Shown here: piece after piece, positions 6,146 to 13,482 of the stretch
Numbering within the stretch: position 1 is the first letter of the stretch
Layout of the letters: each line of letters opens with the position of its first letter
Assembly (NCBI GenBank): GCA_021784975.1
Contig: JAJYGU010000168.1
Coordinates: 1-18,794, forward strand
Source: Planctomycetota bacterium
GTDB taxonomy: Bacteria > Planctomycetota > Planctomycetia > Pirellulales > Thermoguttaceae
Reading direction: 5' to 3'
Length of the DNA: 18,794 bases
The notes under the pieces: model-generated
What the model was told of the DNA's origin: nothing
The model's database searches: none
The model's input: only the letters and a program-made list of their open reading frames with translations
Position numbers and translations under genes: made by a program

Positions 6146-8051
6146 AAGGAACTGGAATGTGAACATCGAGAACCAGAGATTGCGTAATGGGCCGACACCG
6201 CGGGGAGGCGAAGAGGGGACGGTCCCCGGCCATCACTGGAATGTCGTCTGCGGTTTTCCGCTTCTGGTTTGTCTGATCGCTTTCTTGCTGGCGGCTGGCT
6301 GCCGCCGGCGGGGCGAGACGTCGATCCCATCCGCGCCGAGCGGAGACAGTTCCCTGGGCATTTTTGGGACGAACCGCGAGGAGTTGCTGACCTACGCCAT
6401 CGATAATCTGAACCGCACCGAGGAGTTCAGTTCACAAACCGCCATCGAGCAGACCTTGGAGCGGCTGAAAACCTTGGATGCCTCCAAGCCGGAAGACATC
6501 AAAGACACGTTGCTGATTGCCTGGCCGGAGCCCGAAATGCTGCGGCAGGTGGTGGATCGTCTGAACCAGTGGATTCGCGTGCAAACCCCGCCGGCTGATT
6601 GGAAGCCCGATCCGATGCTGGCCTGCCTGCCCAAGCGGCTGGCCGACTTGCCGTTGGTCAAGAACCTCGACCAGAAGGAACTGGGCCGGTTCGACGGGTA
6701 TGCGCTGCAGGAGGCGGTCTTGACGCGGGACGCGGCGCTTTGGGCACGCGGCAGCGCGCAAGACGAGTTGGAACGGGCAAAATCGCTCTTTGATTGGACG
6801 GTCCGCAACATCCAGCTTGAGCCCCAGACACCGGACTGGGTCCCGCAGTTTCCTTGGGAGACGTTGCTGTTCGGTCGAGGGACGGCCGAGGAGCGAGCGT
6901 GGGTCTTCATTTTGCTGGCACGACAGCAAGGAATCGACGCGGGGCTGTTGGCGGTGCGCCCCAATCCTGTTACCCAATCGCATGGTACGAAGGAGGGCCA
7001 GCCTGTAGCTAATTCAGGGAGGAAAAATGAAAAGGGGAAAGAGAAGAAGGCTGCAAAGACTGGCCTGCCAGCATCTTCGGTTGCAAAGGGCTCGGCAACG
7101 AAGCAGGCCGGAAGCGACCACCAGCAGCAGCGACCGCCCATGCCGGCTCCCAGGGTGTGGTGCGTCGGGGTCTTGATCGAAGGCAAGGTGTATCTATTCG
7201 ATCCCGCCCTTGGCCTGCCGATTCCTGGCCCGCACGGGGTGACGCGCAGCGGCACCGGCGAGCTGTCGATCCAGCCGGCGACGCTCGCGCAAGTCGTCGC
7301 GGACGCGGGCCTGCTGCGACGTCTGGACGCTGATCCCGCCCACCCCTATGCGGTCAGGACATCCGATCTGAAACATCTGTCCGTGCTGCTGGCCGCGTCG
7401 CCCACCGGCCTATCACGGCGGATGCGGCTGTTGGAATCGCATCTGGCGGGGCAGAATAAGATGGTCCTGACCGCCGCCCCAAGCGCCCAGGCCGAGCGTT
7501 GGAAGGCGGCCAAGTTGGCGGATGTGAGCCTGTGGCTACGGCCCTTCGAGACCATCGACGTCCGCTCCCACCTGAATGTCAAGTCCCTGGAGGCACGCCT
7601 GATCGCGATGCTGCCCTTTTACGGCGAGCAATCGGCGCCGTTGCTGAAGGGCCGCATGCTCCATCTGAAGGGAAAGTTGGCAGGGACCGAGGGGGCGATC
7701 CACTACTACCTGGCGGCCAGGCCTTCCAACCGAGACCTACTCGAAGCGCCGGTCCATCCGTTGATCAAACAGATCCACGCCCTGGCCAAGCAGGACGCCA
7801 GCTTTTGGTCCGGGTTGATCTCGTACCAACGGGCGAGCTACCCGGCGGCCATCGACTATTTTACCACCCGGACCCTCCTGGCGGCTCCCAACGGGCCCTG
7901 GACCTTTGGGGCCCGCTATAACCTTGGCCGCACCTATGAGGCCGCCGGAGAGACCAAACGCGCCATCTTGCAATATGAGTCAAACGACCTCTTGCCAGAT
8001 TACCCCGGCAACGTGCTTCGGGCCAGGTGGTTGGGGCAATCCCCGCCGTAG
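6135..8051 (+). CDS. Putative lipoprotein with degenerate transglutaminase-like core
   Basis: From ATG 6135 the protein has 638 residues. A hydrophobic stretch (about 40-54) ends in LLAAGC (51-56), a possible lipobox with Cys56; the n-region before it is unusually long and contains a GGGGACGGTCCCC repeat. Residues about 215-370 resemble a transglutaminase/cysteine-protease-like domain. However, the helix expected to carry Cys reads GRGTAEERAWVFILLARQQ (247-265) with no Cys, and the usual HVW strand reads RVW (about 341); the later FDP is kept, so catalysis is unlikely. A Lys/Ser/Gln-rich insert (about 282-336) splits the domain. The C-terminus ends in a TPR-like unit (GARYNLGRTYEAAGETKRAI). 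It overlaps kdsA by 11 bases. GGAGG sits only three bases before ATG 6135; GTG at 6159, with AAAGGA eight bases upstream, is a good alternative start. It probably acts in the cell envelope; its role is unknown. Confidence 0.78.
   Translation: MAIERNWNVNIENQRLRNGPTPRGGEEGTVPGHHWNVVCGFPLLVCLIAFLLAAGCRRRGETSIPSAPSGDSSLGIFGTNREELLTYAIDNLNRTEEFSSQTAIEQTLERLKTLDASKPEDIKDTLLIAWPEPEMLRQVVDRLNQWIRVQTPPADWKPDPMLACLPKRLADLPLVKNLDQKELGRFDGYALQEAVLTRDAALWARGSAQDELERAKSLFDWTVRNIQLEPQTPDWVPQFPWETLLFGRGTAEERAWVFILLARQQGIDAGLLAVRPNPVTQSHGTKEGQPVANSGRKNEKGKEKKAAKTGLPASSVAKGSATKQAGSDHQQQRPPMPAPRVWCVGVLIEGKVYLFDPALGLPIPGPHGVTRSGTGELSIQPATLAQVVADAGLLRRLDADPAHPYAVRTSDLKHLSVLLAASPTGLSRRMRLLESHLAGQNKMVLTAAPSAQAERWKAAKLADVSLWLRPFETIDVRSHLNVKSLEARLIAMLPFYGEQSAPLLKGRMLHLKGKLAGTEGAIHYYLAARPSNRDLLEAPVHPLIKQIHALAKQDASFWSGLISYQRASYPAAIDYFTTRTLLAAPNGPWTFGARYNLGRTYEAAGETKRAILQYESNDLLPDYPGNVLRARWLGQSPP
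6215..6227. repeat. GGGGAC-G-GTCCCC palindrome inside the lipoprotein n-region
   Basis: A perfect 6-bp stem with one central base encodes part of the GEEGTVPG stretch before the hydrophobic signal segment. The same GGGGACnGTCCCC core recurs at 15406-15449, so this may be a fragment of the same repeat family. Confidence 0.5.
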
Positions 8052-8058
8052 AGGGCTA

Positions 8059-8087
8059 TTGCGATGGGCAACCTGATCGGCTATAAT
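8059..8087 (+). promoter_or_regulatory. Sigma-70-type promoter for the ATPase operon
   Basis: TTGCGA (8059-8064) and a perfect TATAAT (8082-8087) are 17 bases apart, beginning eight bases after the lipoprotein stop. Transcription near 8094 would leave a leader of about 197 bases before ATG 8291. A weaker alternative, TTGACC (8165-8170) with TTAATT (8189-8194) at 18 bases, lies within that leader. Confidence 0.5.
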
Positions 8088-8290
8088 CGGCGGTACTCTC
8101 GGGCAGGTTCGTCGCTCTATGGGTAAGGGCGCCACGGTAGCGCATTTCGTTTTTTTGGTTTTCCTTGACCTGCGATGCTCTTGAGGGGTTAATTAGTAGG
8201 GCGTGGATCGCCGCCCGGTATTGGTTTGGACGAAGGCCGTTTGGGAGATGCTTGATAGCAGGACGTTCTTCCGGAACAGGGCCTGGTACT

Positions 8291-9961
8291 ATGTTCGTCA
8301 TGTTCGTGTCGAGTGCTATTCAGAGCCTGGTGGGTGGATCGCTGGGGCCGTTGCTCGCGCAAGCCAGCGTGTTGGGGTCGGGCGAGTTGCCCTTCAGCCC
8401 GGTGAAGCTGGTCTTCGTGCTGGGCTGGTTCTGTTTTTGTCTCTATCTGGTGCAGCGGGTGGACGACAATCCGCTGGTGCCGGTCAAGTATCGCTCCACC
8501 GTTCAGGTGGCTTCGCTGCTGGTCGGCCCATTGATCTTTCTGGGCCTGCGGCTGATGGACGCGACCCGCTCAGGCAAGCTCGGGGGATCGTCGCTTAATG
8601 CCGCCGGCAAGCCGAACGGCCCCGGCGGAGCGAGCGGCCGGGCGAAGAACCCTTGGGCCGACCTCGTCCCGCGGGCGAAGAGCTTTCTTACCAACCTCTT
8701 CAAGCGGCCTGCCAAAACAGTCGACGCCGCCAAACTGCAGTTGTTTGATGCCAGCGGCACTGAATTGAGCCAGATTTACGGTCATGGCGACGGCCGGACG
8801 GCGAGCCGGCATATTCTGGACTTGACGGTGCAGATCATCGACAACGCCTTGCAGCAGCGGGCCAGCGATATTCTCATCGACCCCATCGACCAGTCCCTAT
8901 ACGCCGTCCGTCTGCGGATCGACGGCGCCTTGCGCACGGTGCGACAGCTTCCAGGGGAGACGTCTCGTTCGGTCATCAACAGCGTCAAGGCGGTTTCCAG
9001 CATGGATATCTCGGAGCGCCGCCGGCCGCAAGACGGCGCCTTTACCGCCAAACGCGGCGAGGTGAAGACATCCTTCCGTGTGGCCACCGCCGGGGCGCTG
9101 AACGGCGAGAAGCTGTCGGTCCGGGTGCTCAACCAAAATGCCGGGGGGTTCACCCTGGCCGACGTGGGCATCCCCGAGCACCAACGGGCGGCGATTGTCA
9201 ACGCGCTCGGCAAACCGTCGGGCACGGTGCTGGTCTGCGGGCCCACCGGCAGCGGCAAGACCACCACCCTGTACTCGATGCTCAACCAGATCGATCGCAT
9301 GACTCACAACGTGATCACCGTCGAGGATCCGATCGAAGCCCATTTGAAGGATTGCAGCCAGATCGAGATCAATGCCAAGGCCGACATCACCTTCGCCAAG
9401 GCCCTGCGGAGCATCCTGCGGCAGGATCCGGACGTGATCTGCGTGGGCGAAATCCGCGACGAGGAGACGGCCAGCATCGCCCTGCGGGCCGCCCAAACCG
9501 GCCACCTGGTGCTGGCCACCATCCATTGCGACAGCAACGCCACCGCCCTGATCCGCCTGCTGGATTTGGGGGTCTCGCCGCTGCTGCTCTCCTCGGGCCT
9601 GAGCTTGCTGGTCTCGCAGCGATTGATCCGCAAGCTTTGCGAACAGTGCAAGAAACCGGCCCAACTCAGCCCCAACATGTTGGAGCAATTCCACAAGAGC
9701 GGCATCGACACGGAGAACATATCCGCCGCGGTGGGCTGCGATTATTGCGGGGGCACCGGCTACTACGGACGGATGGCGATCTGCGACCTGCTGCCGATCA
9801 GCAACGAGTTGCGGGCTGAGATCGCCAGCAGCGGGACGATTATGAACAAACTCCGCACGGACGGCGAGAAGAAAGGCAAAGCTACTTTGAAGAGTGAGGC
9901 CCTCCGCTACGTGATCGAGGGCCTCACCACCCTGGAAGAACTCAGGCGCGTCGTGGGATAG
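8291..9961 (+). CDS. GspE/PilB-family secretion ATPase with N-terminal membrane segments
   Basis: From ATG 8291 the protein has 556 residues. The ATPase core has Walker A GPTGSGKTTT (from 317), the Asp-box region TVEDPIE, Walker B VICVGEIRDEET (about 382-392) and the His box GHLVLATIH. The four-cysteine zinc site is complete: C450-x2-C453 and C483-x2-C486 (CDYCGGTGYYGR). These hexameric ATPases power type II secretion or type IV pilus assembly. In place of the usual N-terminal docking domain there is a hydrophobic start (1-29, with a signal-like LAQA) and two membrane segments (about 38-55 and 71-88), then a Gly/Pro-rich linker; the protein is probably tethered to the inner membrane. The frame is open back to 8165, but that extension is non-hydrophobic and unlike the family. 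No good Shine-Dalgarno sequence precedes 8291. No pilin, platform or secretin gene is nearby. The cvpA-like gene follows after 16 bases. Confidence 0.92.
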   Translation: MFVMFVSSAIQSLVGGSLGPLLAQASVLGSGELPFSPVKLVFVLGWFCFCLYLVQRVDDNPLVPVKYRSTVQVASLLVGPLIFLGLRLMDATRSGKLGGSSLNAAGKPNGPGGASGRAKNPWADLVPRAKSFLTNLFKRPAKTVDAAKLQLFDASGTELSQIYGHGDGRTASRHILDLTVQIIDNALQQRASDILIDPIDQSLYAVRLRIDGALRTVRQLPGETSRSVINSVKAVSSMDISERRRPQDGAFTAKRGEVKTSFRVATAGALNGEKLSVRVLNQNAGGFTLADVGIPEHQRAAIVNALGKPSGTVLVCGPTGSGKTTTLYSMLNQIDRMTHNVITVEDPIEAHLKDCSQIEINAKADITFAKALRSILRQDPDVICVGEIRDEETASIALRAAQTGHLVLATIHCDSNATALIRLLDLGVSPLLLSSGLSLLVSQRLIRKLCEQCKKPAQLSPNMLEQFHKSGIDTENISAAVGCDYCGGTGYYGRMAICDLLPISNELRAEIASSGTIMNKLRTDGEKKGKATLKSEALRYVIEGLTTLEELRRVVG

Positions 9962-9977
9962 GATAGGATCGAAGGCC

Positions 9978-11693
9978 ATGGTGTTCTGGCTGGCAGTACT
10001 GGTAGGCGGGCTTTTCGCATGGTACGCGGTGCGCTCCGGCTTCTTGGCAAGCTGGATCATGTTCTTCAATCTGCTGGTGGCGGCCTACATGGCCGTCTAC
10101 GTCACTCCGTACCTCGTCGACTCGGTTTCCGCCACCACCGGCGGCTTCGTCGGCCCCGGTCTGGGCCGTGCCTTGACGCTGATCAGCATCGCCGTGGCCA
10201 CCTTCCTGGTCCTGTACGGACTCGGTTACGCCGCCATTTCGGGTCGGTTTCAACTGGAATTTCCGGGAATGCTCGACACGGTGGGCTCGGGGGTGCTCGG
10301 CTTCCTGGGTGGGTTCCTGATTACCGGCGTGCTGGCCATCGCTCTGGCCTTGACGCCCTGGTCTCAAGCGGGACCGCTGCAATCGCTGGGGCTGGATAAA
10401 GTGGATACGGCCACTACCAGCTACGTGTGCTGGTGGTGCAGGCGAGTGCACGATTTCATCGGGCGCAGCGACGACGACGCCACCAACCTGGTCCAGGACC
10501 TGTGGAAAAATGCGCATGTGGACCTCGAGGCCCCGCCCGCCCCGGTGATCGCCCAGAGTCCGCCGGCGGCCCCTGTGCCGCCCCCCAAGGTGGTCGAGCC
10601 GCCGAAGGTGGTCAAAGGACCGCAAAAGCCTCTGCCCGGCGGAAACCCCACCCTGGACGAGCAACTGGCCAGCGGACGGGCCTTCGTCACCACTCCGGAT
10701 GAGATCAAGACGGCGGTCGCCGACAAGAACATCCACATCATCGAGGTGGCCAACGCGTGTACCGCCGACAAATTCGACGCCGCCCAGGGCAAGCTCCTGC
10801 AGGATTGGGTCAATAACGGCGGCGTCCTGTGGGCCACCAACGACGTCTTAACCCTGTTCGGCGTTCCACATTCCAAGCCCTTGGAGGGCGACGGAGAGTT
10901 GAACTCGCTGGTTTCCGGAAGCGTGAAGGCCGCGGAGATCCTCAAGGACTGCAAGAAAGTGGCGGTCAAGGACGCCGCCGACCGGGTCTACGTCCTCAAC
11001 CTCGGCAAGGATAATGATAGTATTGTCCCCTTGCTCAAGCTGGAGACCGATGTCTCCGCCGACCTGAAGGCGGGAACCACCGACTGGTCGATGATCCCCT
11101 ATGGCAAGGGCTGGATCAGCGACCCTAAGCCCATCGACGCCTCGCAGTACGACAGCGAACGGTTCTGGTTGAACTTCTGTCTGTTCTGCCTGCGGCAGGC
11201 ATCCATCACTCCGGTTGTGCCCAAGAGGAGGTTGGTTTCCTTTATGGGGCATATCGAGGGGCCGTTGTTTGGCGTCTGGACGTCGCCCGGCGGCGAGACT
11301 GTGTTTATCGACGACCGCCAGACGGAAATAAACCTGCGATTGACCTCTAGTCCGATCTTGGAAAAGCTCTACGGAACGCTCCGCCATGGGGGGCCGTCGA
11401 ACATCCACAACAAGTACAAAGGAATCGTGACCCTAAAATACAAGGGGAATCCCACCGAGTACCAGGTTCAGGCCGCCGTCCAGCCGCGCGGCTTGGATAA
11501 GGATAGTCCGGAGACCGTCCGGCTGGCGTTGATCAAGTGCCCCGCGTATGACAAACATGGCATACTGCGTTTCGGCACGCTCACCATCGACCTGAACCAC
11601 GCCGCCGACGATCCTACCCGAATGTTGCCGGCGGTGACCACGCCGCCGAGTGGGCTGGGGTTGCCAGGTTCGCTCTTCCACAAGCGCAAGTAA
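9978..11693 (+). CDS. CvpA-like membrane domain fused to an amidotransferase-like domain
   Basis: The protein has 571 residues. Four membrane segments (about 3-19, 25-46, 64-86 and 103-126) with the small-residue pattern of CvpA (colicin V production) proteins are followed by a Pro/Val linker (about 185-222). Next comes a Rossmann-like domain containing HIIEVANACTADKFDAAQGK and LLQDWVNNGGVLWATNDV (about 252-295), which resembles class I glutamine-amidotransferase-like folds of the DUF4159 or ThuA kind; no catalytic Cys nucleophile elbow is evident. The C-terminal third (about 400-571) is probably beta-rich and was not recognised. Its position 16 bases after the ATPase gene indicates co-transcription and a joint envelope role. 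It converges on the minus-strand gene with only seven bases between the stops. The CvpA assignment is moderate and the second domain tentative. Confidence 0.75.
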   Translation: MVFWLAVLVGGLFAWYAVRSGFLASWIMFFNLLVAAYMAVYVTPYLVDSVSATTGGFVGPGLGRALTLISIAVATFLVLYGLGYAAISGRFQLEFPGMLDTVGSGVLGFLGGFLITGVLAIALALTPWSQAGPLQSLGLDKVDTATTSYVCWWCRRVHDFIGRSDDDATNLVQDLWKNAHVDLEAPPAPVIAQSPPAAPVPPPKVVEPPKVVKGPQKPLPGGNPTLDEQLASGRAFVTTPDEIKTAVADKNIHIIEVANACTADKFDAAQGKLLQDWVNNGGVLWATNDVLTLFGVPHSKPLEGDGELNSLVSGSVKAAEILKDCKKVAVKDAADRVYVLNLGKDNDSIVPLLKLETDVSADLKAGTTDWSMIPYGKGWISDPKPIDASQYDSERFWLNFCLFCLRQASITPVVPKRRLVSFMGHIEGPLFGVWTSPGGETVFIDDRQTEINLRLTSSPILEKLYGTLRHGGPSNIHNKYKGIVTLKYKGNPTEYQVQAAVQPRGLDKDSPETVRLALIKCPAYDKHGILRFGTLTIDLNHAADDPTRMLPAVTTPPSGLGLPGSLFHKRK

Positions 11694-11700
11694 GCGAGCT

Positions 11701-13482
11701 TCAATGGGGTCGGCCGTCCAGGGTTCGGGACGGCCGCTTGCCGTGGGCTGACCTTTGCGTCGGCAGGTTGGCAGGTTTCGCCGGCTTGCTCCGCACCGTC
11801 CTGAGCATCTCCTGGGTCAGCGGGGCTTTGAGGCGGTAGGCGGCGCCCTGCCGCACGGCCTCCACCACCTGCCAAGGCGTTTCCGCCACCGGGCGAAGAC
11901 TCCCGCTGGCCGGAGCGCTCTTCCGCGCCAGCCAGAAGCGGGCCGCCACTCGTGCAGTCCCCGTAGTAATGGGGCAGCTCTTTGGTTTGCCAACGTCGAT
12001 CAGATCCCGGACGTATGGCCTGCCCTCTTTGGGGAATTCACAGATCGTGCAGTTGATGCTGAAGTCGCTGCAAAACCATTTTGGCAGTACGGAACCGGAA
12101 GCCGACACCGCCTGCGCCGTCAGTTGGGCCATCTCGGTGTCGGTTCGAGCAAAGGCCCCGTCGGCAATGTCTAGGCGATACTCCACCGCCCATTGCGGCA
12201 CGTCCCGGCTCGGCTTCAACTCGGCGGGCGTCATGGCCTCGGCCTCCGGCCGCCGCGGCGGTGGTGCGGCCCGCGGCAAGGATAGCGCTGCCGGACGCGA
12301 GAGCGGCGCGGTCGACGCCCCGCCGGCCGGTTTGGGCTGGGACCGCACCGATTGATAGATCACCGTTGTAATCCGCCGGCACCCCGCCAAGAACCGCGCG
12401 GCGGCACGATCGTCGGCGTCCGCGGATCGCGTTAGCGCGGCGTTGCACTCGGCCTGCAGTTGCCGGATCTGCTGGTCTAGCTTGGAGATCTGATTGCGGG
12501 CAAGAGTCTCGGGGCTAGATAAGAGGCGATCGCGGGCCGTCGGGGGTGGGGCGCCGGTGGACGGCGATGGGGATTCCAGTACGGCGAGCAACGCTTCGCG
12601 GGCGGCGGCCTTCGTCGCCCTGGCTTCAGCGGAATCACCCCGGCCGGCCACTTGACGCCATTGGCGGAGTTGATAGTTGAGCCGGTCCCGTTGGTTCTGC
12701 AGCCGGACAATCTCATTGCGCTTCTTGGCAATGCTCTCGATTCCGCGAGGCTTCGGCTCGGCGACCGCCCGGATCACCAAATCGTTGCCGCGTCGGTGCA
12801 GTTCCACGCCCACCGAGGCCAAACCCAATTCGGCCGCCAACTGCGGCAACTCCTGACGCATGACCGGCGGCAACTGCTGGTATTCGGGACCAAAGGCGTA
12901 GCTGCCCGAGGCCGCTTCCAACTGTCCGCCGCCGAGGAACCAAAACGGCACGTCGGCCCGGGCCGCGTCCAGCGCCCCGGGCACAGTCAGCTCGCCCTGG
13001 GGGAACGGCTTGGCTTCCAGCACCAGCCCCTGGTGCCGCAGGGCGAACTGTCTGGCGGCGGCCAGCCAGCGGCGCTGGTCGGCCGCCCGATCAGCGGCCT
13101 CGCTTTTCTTGAAGTCTCCCCTTCCCGCCGCAGGCACGACAGCAACCGGAGCGTGGTCCGTGGATCGCGGGGCGTGGGGCGTGGGGCGTGGGGCGAGAGG
13201 CGTGAGGCGTGAGGCGTGGGCCGTGGGGAGTGGGCCGTGGGCCGTGGGGCGTGGCGCCGCTTGGCCGGTGCTGGGCTGCTCGACGTCCGCCTGATCCAGC
13301 ATCGGCTCGGCATTGTTGTCCACCGACTTGCCGGCCGCAGGCTTGGGAGGCAAGATCACCGGGGGCGGCGTGAGCATCCGCCAGACGGTCAAGGCCAGCA
13401 AGACCACCGTGGAAATCGCGGCCGTAATGACCCACGCCGGCTGGATGGGCGGCCTTTTCGAACGTTGGGCGGCAGCGCTCAT
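11701..13482 (-). CDS. Single-pass membrane protein with coiled coil and Pro/His heptad linker
   Basis: The 593-residue protein starts at ATG 13482-13480, overlapping the upstream kinase stop in an ATGA arrangement. The frame is open further upstream, but that is kinase sequence. One membrane segment (about 16-37) is followed by a low-complexity linker with five heptads (76-110). A predicted globular part (about 125-245; VPFWFLGGGQLEAASGSYAFG) and coiled-coil segments (about 248-277 and 328-350, rich in R/Q/L heptads) follow. A Pro/Ala linker and a C-terminal region with several cysteines (about 500-515; FCSDFSINCTICEF) complete it. No family is recognised. Tight coupling to the kinase suggests a substrate or membrane partner. 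With a cytoplasmic N-terminus the bulk would lie in the periplasm. Confidence 0.75.
   Translation of the reverse strand: MSAAAQRSKRPPIQPAWVITAAISTVVLLALTVWRMLTPPPVILPPKPAAGKSVDNNAEPMLDQADVEQPSTGQAAPRPTAHGPLPTAHASRLTPLAPRPTPHAPRSTDHAPVAVVPAAGRGDFKKSEAADRAADQRRWLAAARQFALRHQGLVLEAKPFPQGELTVPGALDAARADVPFWFLGGGQLEAASGSYAFGPEYQQLPPVMRQELPQLAAELGLASVGVELHRRGNDLVIRAVAEPKPRGIESIAKKRNEIVRLQNQRDRLNYQLRQWRQVAGRGDSAEARATKAAAREALLAVLESPSPSTGAPPPTARDRLLSSPETLARNQISKLDQQIRQLQAECNAALTRSADADDRAAARFLAGCRRITTVIYQSVRSQPKPAGGASTAPLSRPAALSLPRAAPPPRRPEAEAMTPAELKPSRDVPQWAVEYRLDIADGAFARTDTEMAQLTAQAVSASGSVLPKWFCSDFSINCTICEFPKEGRPYVRDLIDVGKPKSCPITTGTARVAARFWLARKSAPASGSLRPVAETPWQVVEAVRQGAAYRLKAPLTQEMLRTVRSKPAKPANLPTQRSAHGKRPSRTLDGRPH
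11711..11736 (-). terminator. GC hairpin between convergent operons
   Basis: CGGCCGTCC (11711-11719) pairs perfectly with GGACGGCCG (11728-11736) over an 8-base loop, inside the last codons of the minus-strand gene and just past the convergent plus-strand stop. No T-run occurs on either strand, so a terminator role is only suggested by position. Confidence 0.25.
13151..13255 (-). repeat. Fifteen 7-bp units encoding five heptapeptides
   Basis: Fifteen consecutive 7-base units (plus-strand consensus GCGTGGG; variants GCGTGAG, CCGTGGG, GAGTGGG) fill exactly 105 bases with no slippage gaps. On the coding strand they give APRPTAH, GPLPTAH, ASRLTPL, APRPTPH and APRSTDH (residues 76-110 of the minus-strand protein). 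Three units make 21 bases, so every frame reads a 7-residue repeat and none contains a stop. Confidence 0.9.

Noticed and set aside
8165..8290. N-terminal extension of the ATPase
   Set aside because: The extra 42 residues are not hydrophobic or family-like, and they lie in a probable leader after a good promoter.
13151..13255. Pro/His heptads as a selected metal-binding motif
   Set aside because: Other frames of the same DNA give equivalent heptads, so the pattern is explained by the 7-bp repeat rather than by protein-level selection.
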